Below, piece by piece: positions 10,886-22,817 of a stretch of DNA of 64,000 bases. The DNA is from Neckera pumila (Eukaryota > Streptophyta > Bryopsida > Hypnales > Neckeraceae). The first letter of the stretch is position 1; every line of letters begins with the position of its first letter. Under the pieces are notes generated by a model. The model saw only the letters and a program-made list of their open reading frames with translations. It did not search any database and had not been told where the DNA came from. The position numbers and the translations under genes were made by a program. Where the stretch lies: assembly GCA_963969595.1 (NCBI GenBank), contig OZ018416.1, positions 6,030,065 through 6,094,064 on the forward strand. The letters run 5' to 3'.

Positions 10886-11139
10886 ACAAAAACAACAAAA
10901 ACTGCCGAGCTACAGCCAATATTCTTTTGGAATTCCTGAACGCAGTACCTTCTAAATGCAATGGTCCATTGGTGGTCCCATATGAACTGAAATCCTGTGG
11001 TTTATTCCATTTAAAAAATAGTAAGTTGGTTTCCGATTTCCGTTTCCACTATTTCAAAAAAAACAGTTGGATTCTAGGCGTGTGGCTCAAATGAAGGTTT
11101 TTTTGGCAACTTGTCACCATCTACAACAAGCCGGTTTAA

Positions 11140-12064
11140 CCCCTAAAGTTCCTTGACTATGTTTTCACCAAAAATGCTCCAAAATTGCCATTTCTAGAAC
11201 AAGTACCAAATTTTTGAAAAATATCATTTTTGGACACATGTAACCATAGGATCTTGCAGTAATCTGGTTTGAGAATGTGCGGAAAAAATTTCAAAAATTT
11301 CCATCGTGCAGATTGGAAGATATTAGCGTTTGAAGTGGCAAAAGTCCTTTTTTTGGCCCTGAAAAAAATCATGCAGCTACACTTCACAAGGTCAGATTAT
11401 TATGAAAAAAATTCTAAAATGGTTGTGCTTCTTTGGATTCATTCTTCAAGGCAAGTTGTCTACATGCTTGAAAATTTTCAGATTATTTGGAATTGTACAA
11501 CATATAGGTAAAAAATAGTAAGTAGAAAGAGGTAGAGAATGGTTCAAAACACTAAATTGTTAAGACGTTAAATATGGAATTGAAAAATGCCAATCCCAAT
11601 GGTTGCAATGTTGTAATAAACAATCTATATCCTACAGTTTTACATTTTTCAAAAAATATTGAAAATTGAGTGAAATAAACAACTTCAAAGTTTATTTTAG
11701 AGTAGACAATCCATAATTGCCCGCAAACTAAAAACCCTTACAACGTTTGACTCATTGATCAAAATGGAATGATTCTAAGCTTTTCACATATATATAAATC
11801 TAATAAACCAGTTTCAAGTTTTTATTTTTGAAAAAAGTGTTTTTTTCTGATCTGCTCGGACTGCCTGAGTTGAGAAACAAACAACATATTAGGCCATAAC
11901 TTTTTACTTGTATTTCCAAATGTCATGAAAATTGGTGTATATGAAAGATATTCTTTGTCTCCACCTTCTATAAAAATTTCAGCCCAAAATATGCAAATCT
12001 CCAGTCACACGTACCTGCCCAAAATTTCTATGTTGCCAAAAAACGCATGTTGGTCCTTTAGGGA
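11140..12064 (-). mobile_element. TTAA-family element, subfamily A, copy 2
   Basis: A 925-bp element between TTAA at 11136-11139 and TTAA at 12065-12068. It starts CCCCTAAAGTTCC and ends CCTTTAGGGA, with one terminal substitution. It is collinear with copy 1 at 6916-7830, with frequent substitutions and small indels. A 76-codon minus-strand frame (11157-11387) matches the one in copy 1, but replacements are spread along it, as expected for neutral drift. Confidence 0.8.
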
Positions 12065-12162
12065 TTAATCTGGCTAAATTTTGATAGTATTTGGCTTCAA
12101 TCTCCTATTCTAGCACATAGGAACAGTGACCGCATTATTTGGACTAAGAGTCCTCCTCCTTC

Positions 12163-12460
12163 TAGCTCCTTTTTGTAATTTTTGTCCTGGCTTCCCTTTT
12201 GTCTACGCTTGTTCTCTTCATTGTCCACCCCCTTTTCTTTTTTTTAAACAAATGGAAAACACCATTGCATTTAAAAAAAAATAGAGAACAACAACCAAGC
12301 CGAGGTTGGCAAATGAAGAGATAAGAGCAAAACATAAAACATAAAAACACAACGAGACAAACAAGAACATTGTCCAGCCTTTGACTTGGCTATTTTGTAT
12401 GGGTTTTTTTAATGCAATAGTTCTTCCACTTGTTAAAAAAAAGTGAAAAAAAAAAGAAGG
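12163..12460. mobile_element. Cluster of LINE/SINE 3'-tail repeats (family F)
   Basis: Three partial copies lie in alternating orientation. One on the plus strand has TTCTCTTCATTGTCCA. One on the minus strand (about 12230-12346) has AAACAAATGGAAA, CCATTGCATT, poly-A and CAAATGAAGAG. A further plus copy (12352-12460) has TTGTCCAGCCT, TTGGCT, TTTTAATGCAATAG and poly-A. The pattern of TGTCCAGCC, then AATGCAATGGTTTCCA, then poly-A recurs at 19166-19262, 26690-26860, 40550-40640 and 47100-47260. It looks like a retroposon 3' end; no ORF of such an element is present. Confidence 0.55.
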
Positions 12461-13264
12461 AAAAAAAAAGGGTTAGTTGATAATTTTGGCTTGGAATTCC
12501 TGGGTAGCAGTTTATTGGCCTGCTTTTGGGGAGAGACAACCAGGAAAAGTGGGGGCCTTTGGAGGTCCAACTTCATTTCTGCTTGGCTTGCCGTGCCCTC
12601 ACCCCCAGGTTAAAATTAATTAATGGATGGGAATTGTGGGTCCCCCTGCAACCGTGCCTCGCTGACCGTGCCTGGCTGGGCTTGGCTTGCCTGTATTGTG
12701 TTCAGTTCTGACAGCTTGGGAGTCCGTGTAATTACGCAGCCACGGCAGCAATGGCAGCTTCCATGGGCATGGAATTTCTTGTTACTATTTCAAGAAGTCA
12801 CCCATGATTGCTGGCCCGGGTCTTTCGCCGGCACAGAGGTGGAAAAAAGTATAAATTTTTTGATTTAAAATTTTTTCTTTTTGCAATTTACTACTTTTAT
12901 TTTCCAACAAGGACCTCATAAATAAGAATTTTTTTGTATTGGAGGCATAAGATAGAAGCACCAAAAGTTGACACTTTCACTGCGTGGTTTCGATCAGATG
13001 CTGGTTTGGGGAGGGTAAGAATGTAAGCGTATTCAAGTGAAAATCAACTCAAATTCTAATTTCAGTTTTCTACACTATAAAAAATTTCTAATTTTGCATT
13101 ATTTTTCTCAATTTCAACAGCTGCATCCATAATTTTCAAAATTTTCGGCAGTATCGACTTAAAATTTAATATTTACTTAGGAAAAAACTCTTGACTTTTC
13201 TTGAAATTCTGGACACTTTCCATTGGGAATTAATTATGTACGAAAGTGACCCACATATAGGGTA
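12461..13264. other. Intergenic DNA with a GC-richer patch
   Basis: The section 12510-12840 is less AT-rich and carries CCGTGCCT-type repeats. Its short open frames (61 and 81 codons) are unrecognisable and overlap. No promoter or exon could be supported. Confidence 0.4.
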
Positions 13265-13637
13265 GAGGAGGGCCAAATATGAAAGGGCATAATATGCATA
13301 ATTCCAATCAATTTACAACTTCTTGAAATCTACTCTCCATTTTTTTCAAATGAATTTATAGTATGATTTTTCTTAAAAGATCTAGTGTACTTAGGGCTCA
13401 TTTCTAAAGGGCACACAACACTAAAAAAATCAAGATTTGCAACAGACACCTTTGCATAAAATCTTGAATAGAAAAATCATAATCATTCATTCTCAAAATC
13501 AGATTTTCAATTTTAAAACTAGACTTCAAAAATATTTTTTCAAAACTATGAACTAATAAAAATAGTAACTTGGATAAGTTTTATTTAACTTCAAAATATT
13601 GCCAATACCATAATTTGGTGCCTCATGCATTTAGGGG
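13265..13637 (+). mobile_element. TTAA-family element, subfamily C, copy 2 (5'-truncated)
   Basis: The right half of a subfamily C element. It matches 8925-9284 (AATCAATTTA, CTTCTTGAAATCTACTC, GATCTAGTGTACTT, GGGCTCATTTC, AATTTGG) and ends CATTTAGGGG followed by TTAA at 13638-13641. The left half is missing. Confidence 0.65.
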
Positions 13638-13788
13638 TTAAATGAGTGCTTCATGGACCCTGTATCTTTTTGGACATTTTCTTGAAAGGCCATCCCACCA
13701 TCGCGTCTAGTTAGAATTTTTTTCCTTTCCTTTCCTTTCTCTAACACGTAAACCATTAACAAGATATGGCCGTTCATTTCTTGGGCAG

Positions 13789-13932
13789 GTTCTGTGCTGT
13801 AATGCTCGATTATGCGGTGTTGTCCATGTACTTAGGCATTATGGATTTTACATCCAACATCAAATTCTCATCTTGACTCCTCAACTAATTTTGTTGATTT
13901 CATGGCAATTTTGTTGTATAGGGCTATGGCCC
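13789..13932 (+). repeat. Dispersed repeat H, copy 2
   Basis: Contains CTGTAATGCTCGATTATGCG and a later GGCATTATGGATTTTACATCC, resembling in rearranged order the GTAATCGAGCATTAC and CGTGATTTACATC motifs at 6069-6175. The match is partial and the boundaries are approximate. Confidence 0.35.
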
Positions 13933-13939
13933 TTATCAT

Positions 13940-14193
13940 TACACAAAATAGTGAAATTGGATTGTCCCACACTAATTTTTTGATAGTCTATGCTATATGC
14001 ATATTCACTGCTATTGTACAATGATGTATTGTATCCAGAGCCATGTGTATGGCATAGATTAGTGCACCAATTCAGAGGTCTGGTTCAGAGAGTTGCATAC
14101 ACCTCCATGTGGACAAGCATTGATCCATGAGGTAACTTATTTGAGGTAAGGCTACCTAATTGATAAGGCAACCTAATTTCACTATTTTGTGTA
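13940..14193. mobile_element. 254-bp foldback MITE, CACAAAATAGTG family, copy 2
   Basis: The left arm TACACAAAATAGTGAAATTG (13940) is matched inverted by AATTTCACTATTTTGTGTA (ending 14193). Both ends read TA then CAC, consistent with a TA target duplication. The internal sequence is unrelated to the 113-bp copy at 5647-5759 beyond the arms. Confidence 0.65.
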
Positions 14194-14280
14194 GGCATTG
14201 TGCCAAATAATCGAGTCTCCTTGTCACACTCCACCCTCCTTGTCAACCAATTATTTGGACGGATTATTTGGCACAATGCC
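14194..14280. repeat. Hairpin with GGCATTGTGCC arms
   Basis: An inverted repeat of about 19 bp: GGCATTGTGCCAAATAATC (14194-14212) against GATTATTTGGCACAATGCC (14262-14280), with a loop of about 50 nt. It directly abuts the foldback MITE on its left. A second hairpin with near-identical arms lies at 14970-15026. Confidence 0.7.
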
Positions 14281-14950
14281 CTCCTGTGCAGGCATGCCCT
14301 ATACATAGAAACCAATGGTCCAGTGGTTATTTTAGAGCTGAAGAATGTGGAAACTGCCCTTTTTTTGTGTGTGTGTGTGTTGCGTGTCAGGCTTGAGGTT
14401 TCAGTCAATTTCGAAGTCCCTGCCGTCGTGAGTCAGTTGAGATTCCTGTCAGACTGGGTTCTCCAGTTGAGAGTTTTCCCCAGTAAGTTAATAGCAGTCC
14501 AGCACACTTGTAGTGTAAGTTAGCCAGTGCTGGCCATGTTGGTTTCTAGTGCAACAACCCAGTTTCGGATGATCATTCTTGGGAGGGGCGACAATCTCCC
14601 CAGCCTGCTCCATTTTCATGGCAAACAATCTGAGACCAATCTCAACAACCAAGCTTGTTTTGGAAGCAGAAGCAAAAATTGGGGAACTCAGGAAGGCTTG
14701 GCTTGGCTTTCCATCATCAGTGATGGGAGTCTCTTCTTAAAAACCAAAAAGCTTCAGGGACGTACTTCCAGTTAATTTATGCACATGTGAGGGAGTGATC
14801 CAAGTTGTTTCATTGTTACCAGCAATCTCAGAAAGGGTTCTGAAATGTTCATTTCATATACATTCATTGAAAAACACACCAGCTCAACAGCACAGGTTGT
14901 TGCTTATTACCCGCCTGTCATCAAGTGAGAGTGTGTGTGTGCTTTGTATA
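14281..14950. other. Intergenic DNA, no gene recognised
   Basis: Contains a short GT microsatellite near 14366-14380 and overlapping open frames up to 107 codons without domains or splice context. Nothing further is supported. Confidence 0.45.
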
Positions 14951-15150
14951 AGGCAATGCCCGCAGAGGAGGGCATTGCGCCAAATAATCGGCCGACGAGG
15001 AGGGCTGGTTATTTGGCGCAATGCCCAACGATAAGGATATTGCCTGACGTAAATCACGACGAAATCGCAATGAAAATGGGATGAAAACGATGAGCCGGAT
15101 GAAAAATCCGTAATCCCAATTACGTGGTTTTGCCGACGTAATCGAAAATT
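14951..15150 (-). repeat. Repeat H, copy 3, with a perfect GGGCATTGCGCC hairpin
   Basis: The core is an exact 18-bp inverted repeat, GGGCATTGCGCCAAATAA (14970-14987) against 15009-15026. An outer pair AGGCAAT (14951) / ATTGCCT (15045) encloses it. Downstream motifs (CGTAAATCACG, CAATTACG, ACGTAATCGAAAATTACGG) correspond inverted to the repeat at 6051-6212. Confidence 0.6.
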
Positions 15151-15849
15151 ACGGCACATAAGCTTCCCGCCGATTGAACGGGACATTTCCCCGGAGTGGT
15201 TTTCATATGGAACTATGGAACTATGGATTGGACCAGCTCTCTCTCATGGCGTTTGGGAGTTGGTTGTGCATTGCAATCAGTGGTGTCACATCTGTGGTCT
15301 CATGCAGTGCAGTCATCTGCTTCCACTTGGATTGATAAGTGATAAGTTATATGACACTCATGATGGGGTGTAATCCATTGGTAGACTACTACTATTAGTA
15401 AGTTAATCATAGTGTACTTATTATTCAACACCTACTAACAAGACAGGTTAGACTGCATTGTGTGAAGAAAGAAAGAAAGAAAGAGTGTTCTTTTGTTTGG
15501 TGGGAAGAGGCTATCAGTGGAGCACTTGATTTGCAAAGAAGCAGACTGTGACCACATATAATAAGGTTAAGGTAGTATGCTCTTACAGCGACCATTTAAG
15601 CCTACCTAACTCATCATTGACAGTAGAACATACTTCAAGCAACATGTCAGTCCTTCCTAGATAGGGGTCGCAATTAGAACACGGTTGGTTTTAGGTGTAG
15701 TTACCTTAGTTGAGAGTCTCATAGTCCATGCCATTTCGATGTGAATGGCATCAGCAGGAAGCCCCGCACTCCCACTTTGCAAAATTTATTCTTCAGAGAA
15801 CCAACTCTAGATTTTCAAATGGAACCTAAAGGTATGTTTGCATTTGGTA
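15151..15849. other. Intergenic DNA with (GAAA)n microsatellite
   Basis: A short (GAAA)n tract lies near 15465-15485. No coding or RNA gene was recognised. Confidence 0.45.
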
Positions 15850-15853
15850 TTAA

Positions 15854-16741
15854 CCCCTAAAGGCCCAAAGTCCCCTCGAAGGACACTTGGGATTTCAGGC
15901 AAGCTCGTGTGACTTGAAATTTTGGCCTCAATTTTTGAAACTTAAAAAAAAAAATAGGGAATCACATTCGCTTTCTAAAAATATAATTCTTTTTTCAATC
16001 GGTGCCAAAGGATCAAAAGTAATGCCACATGAAGACAAAAAAGCAACTCGCCGGGCAGAAAAAAACCCTTTAAGAAATTCAAAAACTTAGGATTTTTTTT
16101 TTACTCAAAACAAAAAAATTATAGACAATTTTGTTTTGGGGGCAATCTAAGCATCTTCTTCAAAAACAACTTATAGAATTTATTTTTGAATGCAATTTTC
16201 AAAAAAATTCGAGTTTTTTGGTTTGACAAGGTTAAGTTTGTTTACAAGAACAATCCCACTGTTGGGATTATGGTGTTTTATTTCCACCTAAGAGCTATTA
16301 ATAATTTAGTATTTCATTCAATTTTAGACCTACTTCTACTTAATAATTTTTTTATATGTGAAAATCAAATTTTGACATTCTGAAAAAAATTCTCCAACTC
16401 TCAACTCAAATGTTCAACATAAATTTTGACCTAATGGTGTGTAGTGCAAAAAAAAAAATCTACAAATGGCCGTCAAAGTCATCTGAAATTGCAAGCCACA
16501 GTTCAAAAAACTTCTATTTCCAACTTCAAATGCTAATATCTAGTTCCAATCCGTATAGTCAAACTTCACAAATTTTTTACCACATTGTTTAAGACAAGTG
16601 AAGTACAAGATCCTATGGTTAGATTCTAAAAAAAGTTTTTTGGGATTTAGAGAGTGATTGTAGCAGAAATGGCAGTTTTCAATAGTTTTGGAGCCAGAAA
16701 ATGCCTTGATTAAAGAGTGTTGTTGTTGAGGATTTTAGGAA
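15854..16741 (+). mobile_element. TTAA-family element, subfamily B, copy 2
   Basis: TTAA at 15850-15853 is followed by CCCCTAAAGGCCC. The right end is degraded (GATTTTAGGA near 16741, followed by ATGAA). It aligns with 2274-3091 (GGGATTT..GGCAAG, CAATTTTTGAAAC, TAATTCTTTTTTCAAT) and carries AGAAATGGCAGTTTT at 16665-16679 plus GATCCTATGGTTAGAT. No coding content was found; open frames up to 65 codons fall in its AT-rich body. Confidence 0.7.
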
Positions 16742-17794
16742 TGAATTTAGACCTACTTTTGGACCGGATTCACATTCCAAACATCACCCCTAACATTGAG
16801 TGTGAACATACCTTAAGATAACAATGGGATTAACACAGAAACTAAGGTAAACAAATTTATGACATGCAAAATGACTATTTTGCTATGTTAGCATTGCTAA
16901 AAAAAATTTAATATTTTCCATACAAAGACAATGTGCAAAATGGAGAGAGCAATTGAAATTTTGAATTTTGAATAGAATGTGAGTTTGTTATGAAGTTCTG
17001 AAGTGTGTGTCCAATTGGCCCAAGAGAATCTCTAGACACTCCAAAACCAACAAAAAGTGTATCAATAATGATCATCTTATTCACCTAAAGCAATTATAAT
17101 ATTTCCTAACATCACCTCAATATGAAGGCCTAAAAATGTCATTCTTTTGATAAATTTTTACTCAAAAGGGGGAATGTTTCTATTGCAGTCACTAATCACT
17201 ACAACACCATCATCTAAGGCATTGATTGAGGCTACTAGTTCAACCTATGGAGTATTAGAATATAAGCATAGAATCTATGAGCCCTCTTGCATGGTATTTT
17301 GGCCACTTCTTGCTCTATGCTCTTGATGTGAATTTTAGCTACAAAAGTGATAATTTTAATAGACTTATGTCCAACTAATGACATGAAGCTTATCAAGTGT
17401 AGATTCTATTCCAATTGGAAAATTCAATATTTTACTGCAATTTGAACTTTGTGCCTATAACTAAGGTTTGCTGGTTTTATAATTTTGTAATGATAAGGTA
17501 ACTTTTGTTTATACCATCATAATGTTATACACCATAATATATACCTGTGATGAAATTTCAGATTTTTTGAGCATGTTTTATATTGATATAAATTTTTTTC
17601 ACTTTTTCCTCAAAAAATGAACAATAATTTCAAATTTCCACCAAAAAAATTTCATACTTTTAATTACTCACAAAACACATGCAATTCCATTAAAAAAAAA
17701 TCATTTATATTGATAGTTGCAAAATGGTAGCAAACACATAGAAGATTTGGGAGGCTTGAATTTGTGGCACTGTTTTTTTTTAACCATCCCACTC
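16742..17794. other. AT-rich intergenic DNA
   Basis: No gene, RNA or repeat with definable ends was recognised. Confidence 0.5.
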
Positions 17795-17960
17795 TAGCCA
17801 AAAGACATTGACTATTTTTCTTGTAAAGGAAATTTTCATTATTTTCAATTAACATAGCCATACTGCTTGTACTTTAAGATCAATAGCCAAATTTTACCTA
17901 GGTATCACCCAAGTATCACATGAGTATTGAAGAAATAGATGGCTACTTCTCCAAAATGGA
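17795..17960 (+). repeat. Dispersed repeat K, copy 2
   Basis: Matches 10668-10885 (TTGTAAAGGAAA, AGCCAAATTTTACCTAGG, TATCACC, GTATTGAAGAAATA, CTTCTCCAAAATGG) but lacks a short segment present in copy 1. Confidence 0.6.
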
Positions 17961-18245
17961 AAAAAACACGCTGCTCCGTGGTCATGCGCCCCGCGTCCTT
18001 TCCGGGTTAGGTCAAGACTTCGGAACTCACTACTGTACCGAAGAATCTGAGTTCCAAAAAGTCCAGCTACATGCCTCCAGCCCCTTCCTGCCACACACTA
18101 CGTTCCAAAGAAGTCAACCATTCTTCCGAGGCACATACTTGATGGAAAAAGGATTCTTCTGCTAACCTACACTCATCAGGCACCACTACTGCCTTGAATT
18201 TTGGGGCCACTCCGTCGAGTCGGGTCTGCAGCTCTGTCTAGGCTG

Positions 18246-18735
18246 CAGGATTGTAGGATATTCAAATCCACCCCCGAACAAAGAGGCAGGGGTTGACTCA
18301 GTCGATCGCATTGGAGTTCTTCGGCTGTTCCTGCTTCAAACTTTTACTCCGGAGTACAAGTTACAAGTTCAGGACTGTAGGATATTCAAATCCACCCCCG
18401 GACAAACAGGCAGGGATTGACTCAGTCGATCGCACTGGAGTTCTTCGGCTGTTCCTGCTTCAAAGTTTTACTCCGGAGTACAAGTTACAAGTTCAGGACT
18501 GTAGGATATTCAAATCCACCCCCGGACAAACAGGCAGGGATTGACTTAGTCGATCGCATTGGAGTTCTTCGTCTGTTCCTGCTTCAAAGTTTTACTCCGG
18601 AGTACAAGTTACAAGTTCAGGACTGTAGGATATTCAAATCCACCCCCGGACAAACAGGCAGGGATTGACTTAGTCGATCGCAATGGAGTTCTTTGGCTGT
18701 TCCTGCTTCAAACTTTTACTCCGGAGTACCGGTAC
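18246..18735 (+). repeat. 124-bp tandem repeat array
   Basis: Unit starts (TTGACT..GTCGATCGCA) lie at 18293, 18417, 18541 and 18665, exactly 124 bp apart. A partial unit precedes them from about 18246 and the last is truncated near 18735 by an extra TACAAGTTATTA duplication. Units differ by only a few substitutions, so the array is young or homogenised. Because 124 is not a multiple of 3, each unit shifts frame. The near-identical 83-codon frames at 18293, 18417 and 18559 are therefore artefacts. Confidence 0.9.
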
Positions 18736-19165
18736 AAGTTATTACAAGTTATTACAGACTCCACCCACTTTTCAGTTTGGACTTTGGAGGTGTTAATTGA
18801 TTTTTGTGGCAAAAGAACAAACCACTAAGTTAATTGTGGCAGATGTGCTGGCTAGTGGACTTGATTTGGAGGCATGATTCCTCAATTCCTGTACAGTTAA
18901 CCCTAAAAAAGGTTGTCTCCGCCGAAAGAGTGGCATTCAAGAAGTCCTTCCAAAACCCAACAGTAAAGGCAACGAGTTCCAAAGGCGACGGGCAGTCACT
19001 GTTGCGGAAAACTTCTCTACTACAGTAGATTCTTCTTCCGTGAAAATGTTCAGATTGTTTTGCTATGGAAAATGACGGATGGTGTCATAAAAAGAAGAGA
19101 AAAACGAATGCAATTTCATTTGAATCAGGCAAAGGCGTGTTCCGTGTACTTTTATGTAGTTCGTG
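18736..19165. other. Intergenic DNA
   Basis: No gene recognised; only unremarkable short open frames. Confidence 0.45.
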
Positions 19166-19262
19166 AGTCGTTTGTTCCTCTTTGTCCAGCCTTTGGGCTT
19201 GGCTGCTGTGTTTCTTTGTTCTGCAATGGAGTTTCCATTTGTTTCAAAAAGAAAAGGAATGC
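19166..19262 (+). mobile_element. LINE/SINE 3'-tail repeat (family F)
   Basis: Contains TTTGTCCAGCCTTTGGGC, TTGGCTG, TGCAATGGAGTTTCCATTTG and an A-rich end, matching the family F consensus seen at 12352 and (inverted) at 26690 and 47100. Confidence 0.55.
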
Positions 19263-22196
19263 AATTCACTGGGAGTCTGGGACTCTCTCTCCAGGCAAGC
19301 GTACAAATCACGGTGAAATTGATCACAATCTGTTCAGAAGTAAGCTCGCAACTCATGCACTTGAGTCTCCCTAAAATCAAAGATCGCAAGAGAAATGCTG
19401 TTACAAATTTTGCACATGGTCATCTATTTTGGATGTCAACACTTTGAAAACTTTGTAGTTTACTCATATAGTGTTGAAAGAATACATGCTAAGCTCTAGA
19501 AGGGCAGAGGTCTCGAGCCACCAACACCACCAAAATGGATTGATGGTTCCTAGGCACTAAGCTACAATGTGAGAGTGTAGTGCCAAAAGCTTATTTAACC
19601 AACATGAAGCTAAACATGATGCTAGAAAATATCTACAGAGAAATAACATTTGAAGATTCTCTTTCTCATTAGCTATTTTTCGGTGACGATGAATAGGATA
19701 CATTTTTCTTCAGAAACTTCAAGAAACCACACTACAATTGTCAAATAATGTTACTTAGAGTGAAAACTAATCTCCTTCACATTTGTTTTCCAAATAGAGA
19801 TTTAAAAAATCTGGTGAAAGACATGTATTCTAGATGCATACAATCAAGTTGTTTTTCTTCATTTTGCAAGTGTCAAAATTCATTGAGAAGTAAAAATGAA
19901 TAAAGAACACATAGTAGGTCAAATCCAATTCCAAAGGATGAAATCATTGGGAAGCAAAACTTGGAGTGTCCAACATGGAGAGTACCATTGCATTACACTT
20001 AATCAATACCACAATCCACAATCAAAATTAGATTTCAAATAAAAATTCAAATAACAATACAAATTGAATCTTTCTTGTATGATTTATAAAAAAGCTTATC
20101 TATAAATAGATCAAATCCTCCATTCACAATACCTAAGAACTTTTTTTGAAATTGTCGTTACAAAAGGTACCTTGGTAGTACTTGAAATCATTACAACATT
20201 TACAAGACTTGATATTTCACTCTTCCCTCACAATTGTTGAGCTATATTGTAGCCTTAACCCTACACCGATAAAAAAAATCCTAATCCTAAACCACTACAT
20301 TGATTTATACCTATTAGCAAGGGCAAAAAAAGAAGATCAATAAACAAAATTAGTGGAAATTAGTATAATGTTTTCCCATGTTCTAGTTTTAAAGAGTACG
20401 CTTTTGGTAAGTTTTGTATTGCATACACTAATAGGATAAATTAGTATACTTGGTGCATATCACAAACTCTAGATTAGGACTAGTGGATTGATTGTCGTTT
20501 GCAAAGCAAGTATAACATTTACTATTAGAGAATGAATTGCTTAAGCACTAAAGTATAGCATCAGAGTTTGATGCCAAAGGCCTATATATGGCCATTTAGG
20601 CCTTTGAAACCAAGCTCTAACACTATTCTTGGTACTCAAACAATTAATTTCATACTAAGGTAACCTCATTCTTTTACAACCAACCAACCGTTTGCCACAA
20701 GCTAAAATAGAGTTCTTCACAGCCACTTCAAATATAACAAAGCCTTTGCTCAAATTCAACACTAGATTAAAAAGGAATCGACGGAAGTTGAAAAATGATT
20801 TGAAACAACCAATGAAAGTTGAAGCATTTTGTACTTCAAAGATGTTTGATTGAAGACATTTTAATGTCAATAATAGCTATTATTATGACCTGAACTTTAA
20901 AAAATTGTAGTATATTCATACAAGTTGTAAAAACTCTCAAACCAAAATGTATTCACTTGTGCTTTATTTTTCTAACATTGTGATATGATATTTTTCCCAA
21001 ATTGTATTCCTAGTTGCTAGCTTGAAAAAAGTGATTGTTTTAGGTATAGCTACTATAGTGATTCTTACAAAGAAGACATAAGCTCCGTCTACAATGTCAT
21101 TGTTTATGGAATAATTCTAAGTACAATGACCCACGTTTCATTGGAAAATTTGAATTCAAGAGTTTTACAAATGAGAAGAGCTGCAATTCCTATGAAGAAA
21201 AGAGCCCCTTCTTTGCATGTGTGTTTATGACTCATCACTTATGTACATAGCATTGTATAACCACGGTAATGATCCTCCCATGTTAGAAAGGTATTATGCC
21301 TCCTTCGATACTTGGGAGGGACTTCTCAGTTAATTCAACCATTAGGCTTGGCCGAAGAGCCATAGAAGACAATTTTGTTCACTATCGACTTAGAATCCAT
21401 TTTTCAAGAATGCAAAAAACATGCCTACATCATTAATAAACAATGTAATATAGGTCTCCACTAATATAAAACTTGCCCATACCTCCCTTTGCAATAGAAC
21501 TCTAGAACACTTCAACGATAAAAGAAAAACTTCTCTGCAAGGTAGGGAAAACAGTCAAATTTCACCTACTAACCCTTACAGGACTTGCCCACCCCCCATG
21601 ACCAAGGTAGTCACCAAAACCAACTCCCATTATTGAACCAATAGACACGTTCTTTGTTTCTACAATAAACAATGAAGTCCATCAACTTTTCCACCTCCTC
21701 CGCGTCCTTCAAGGACTAAAATTATTTTGGTCTGGCAATTCTGTGAGTCAGCCAACAAGGAAGCTTCCCAACTAAAAAAAATGTGCGTGGAGCCACTCGT
21801 CACTGATAGAGTAATGGCTCACCTACTTACACTAGGAGTACTTACAGGAGCAAGTGTCTTCACCAGGCAATTTCCTTTAGAACTCCCTTTCCGTCCTTCC
21901 AATGCCCCAAGTCATTTTCTAATTGTGCCAAATCAGCTCTCCAAGTTTTTTTTGTTTTTTCTCTTGAAACACAAGAGGGACAGCTCTCCAAGTTTTAGGT
22001 CAAAGGATGGGCCACTGAACTCAGTTCATATGACAAACCACTCAGCACAGCATCCCAAAAGTTGAACTTGCACTCTTCTTGGAAACTATTGTATCACAAC
22101 ATGTGTTGACTGTTGAGGTGTTGTTGGGTTTGCAGATAGGGCAAGGCCTTCCGGGAATGAATTATGCCCCAAGTCTATTGAACCAGTAAGCTTAAC
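19263..22196. other. Intergenic DNA, no gene recognised
   Basis: Nearly 3 kb without a recognisable gene. A 112-codon plus-strand frame at 21727-22065 has no domain, no usable splice context and a low-complexity middle; it was not accepted as a gene. Confidence 0.45.
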
Positions 22197-22199
22197 TTA

Positions 22200-22338
22200 G
22201 GGCCTCTTCACACTATGGCCGTCCAAGTCGAGAGGCCATGGAACTCTGCAATATGATTCGTGGAATTGACAGACCCTGCAATATGATTGGTAGAAACGAT
22301 GGACTCTCGACTTGGACGGCCATAGTGTGAAGAGGCCC
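22200..22338. mobile_element. 139-bp Tourist-like MITE (PIF/Harbinger type)
   Basis: The 35-bp arms are exact inverted copies: 22200-22234 starts GGGCCTCTTCACACTATGGC and 22304-22338 is its reverse complement. The element is flanked by TTA on both sides (22197-22199 and 22339-22341), the target duplication typical of PIF/Harbinger and Tourist MITEs, with a typical GGG/CCC end. The interior has a short direct repeat (CTGCAATATGATT at about 22246 and 22277). Identical arms and an intact duplication suggest a recent insertion. Confidence 0.88.
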
Positions 22339-22418
22339 TTATTATGCATACAACCGACCATCCCGCAAGCAACCAACATTGACGTCGAGCTACATTGGGT
22401 TAGTTGAACTCGTACGGA

Positions 22419-22441
22419 GGGGGGGGGGGGGGGGGGGGGGG
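22419..22441 (+). repeat. Poly-G tract (23 nt)
   Basis: An uninterrupted run of 23 G. Its true length is uncertain because long homopolymers are often misread or fixed arbitrarily in assemblies. Confidence 0.7.
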
Positions 22442-22817
22442 TAGCTTGAACTCATGCCAAATATTGGAGTATAGAGAGTACAGAGTAGTATTTAAGTTCA
22501 AAGGCTCATACGCTCACATTTCTAGGCTCACACGGGGGTCCTTGATCACAAAAGTAAGTTTGTTCTATATACAGAAAATCAATAACTTATGTATGAAAGT
22601 TAGAGTTTTTTTTATCAAAAGAATTATTTGTTCCGTTAAGCACTATTTAGCTGGCTCTCTCTACAAAATATTCTTCATTACAAGGTATAATATCCATGTT
22701 ATCATGCTAGGCACCGATTACGGTACCAGGGCACAATATTGTCAAAATTATGGTACCATGCACAATTAAGTGAATATTGCTAAGTACTTAATGAAGCAGG
22801 AGTTCTCCCTCCTCATG

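Noticed and set aside
14085..14523. Two 107-codon frames on opposite strands
   Set aside because: Both cross the foldback MITE end, the 14194-14280 hairpin and the GT microsatellite; the plus one starts at GTG.
18246..18735. CRISPR-like array
   Set aside because: The whole 124-bp unit repeats with no variable spacers, and the window is plant nuclear DNA.
18293..18828. Three overlapping 83-89 codon frames with nearly the same sequence
   Set aside because: They are the same 124-bp tandem unit read in successive frames; there is no independent coding evidence.
21727..22065. 112-codon plus-strand frame
   Set aside because: No known domain, a non-ATG or weak start, a low-complexity Phe/Leu stretch and no splice partner.
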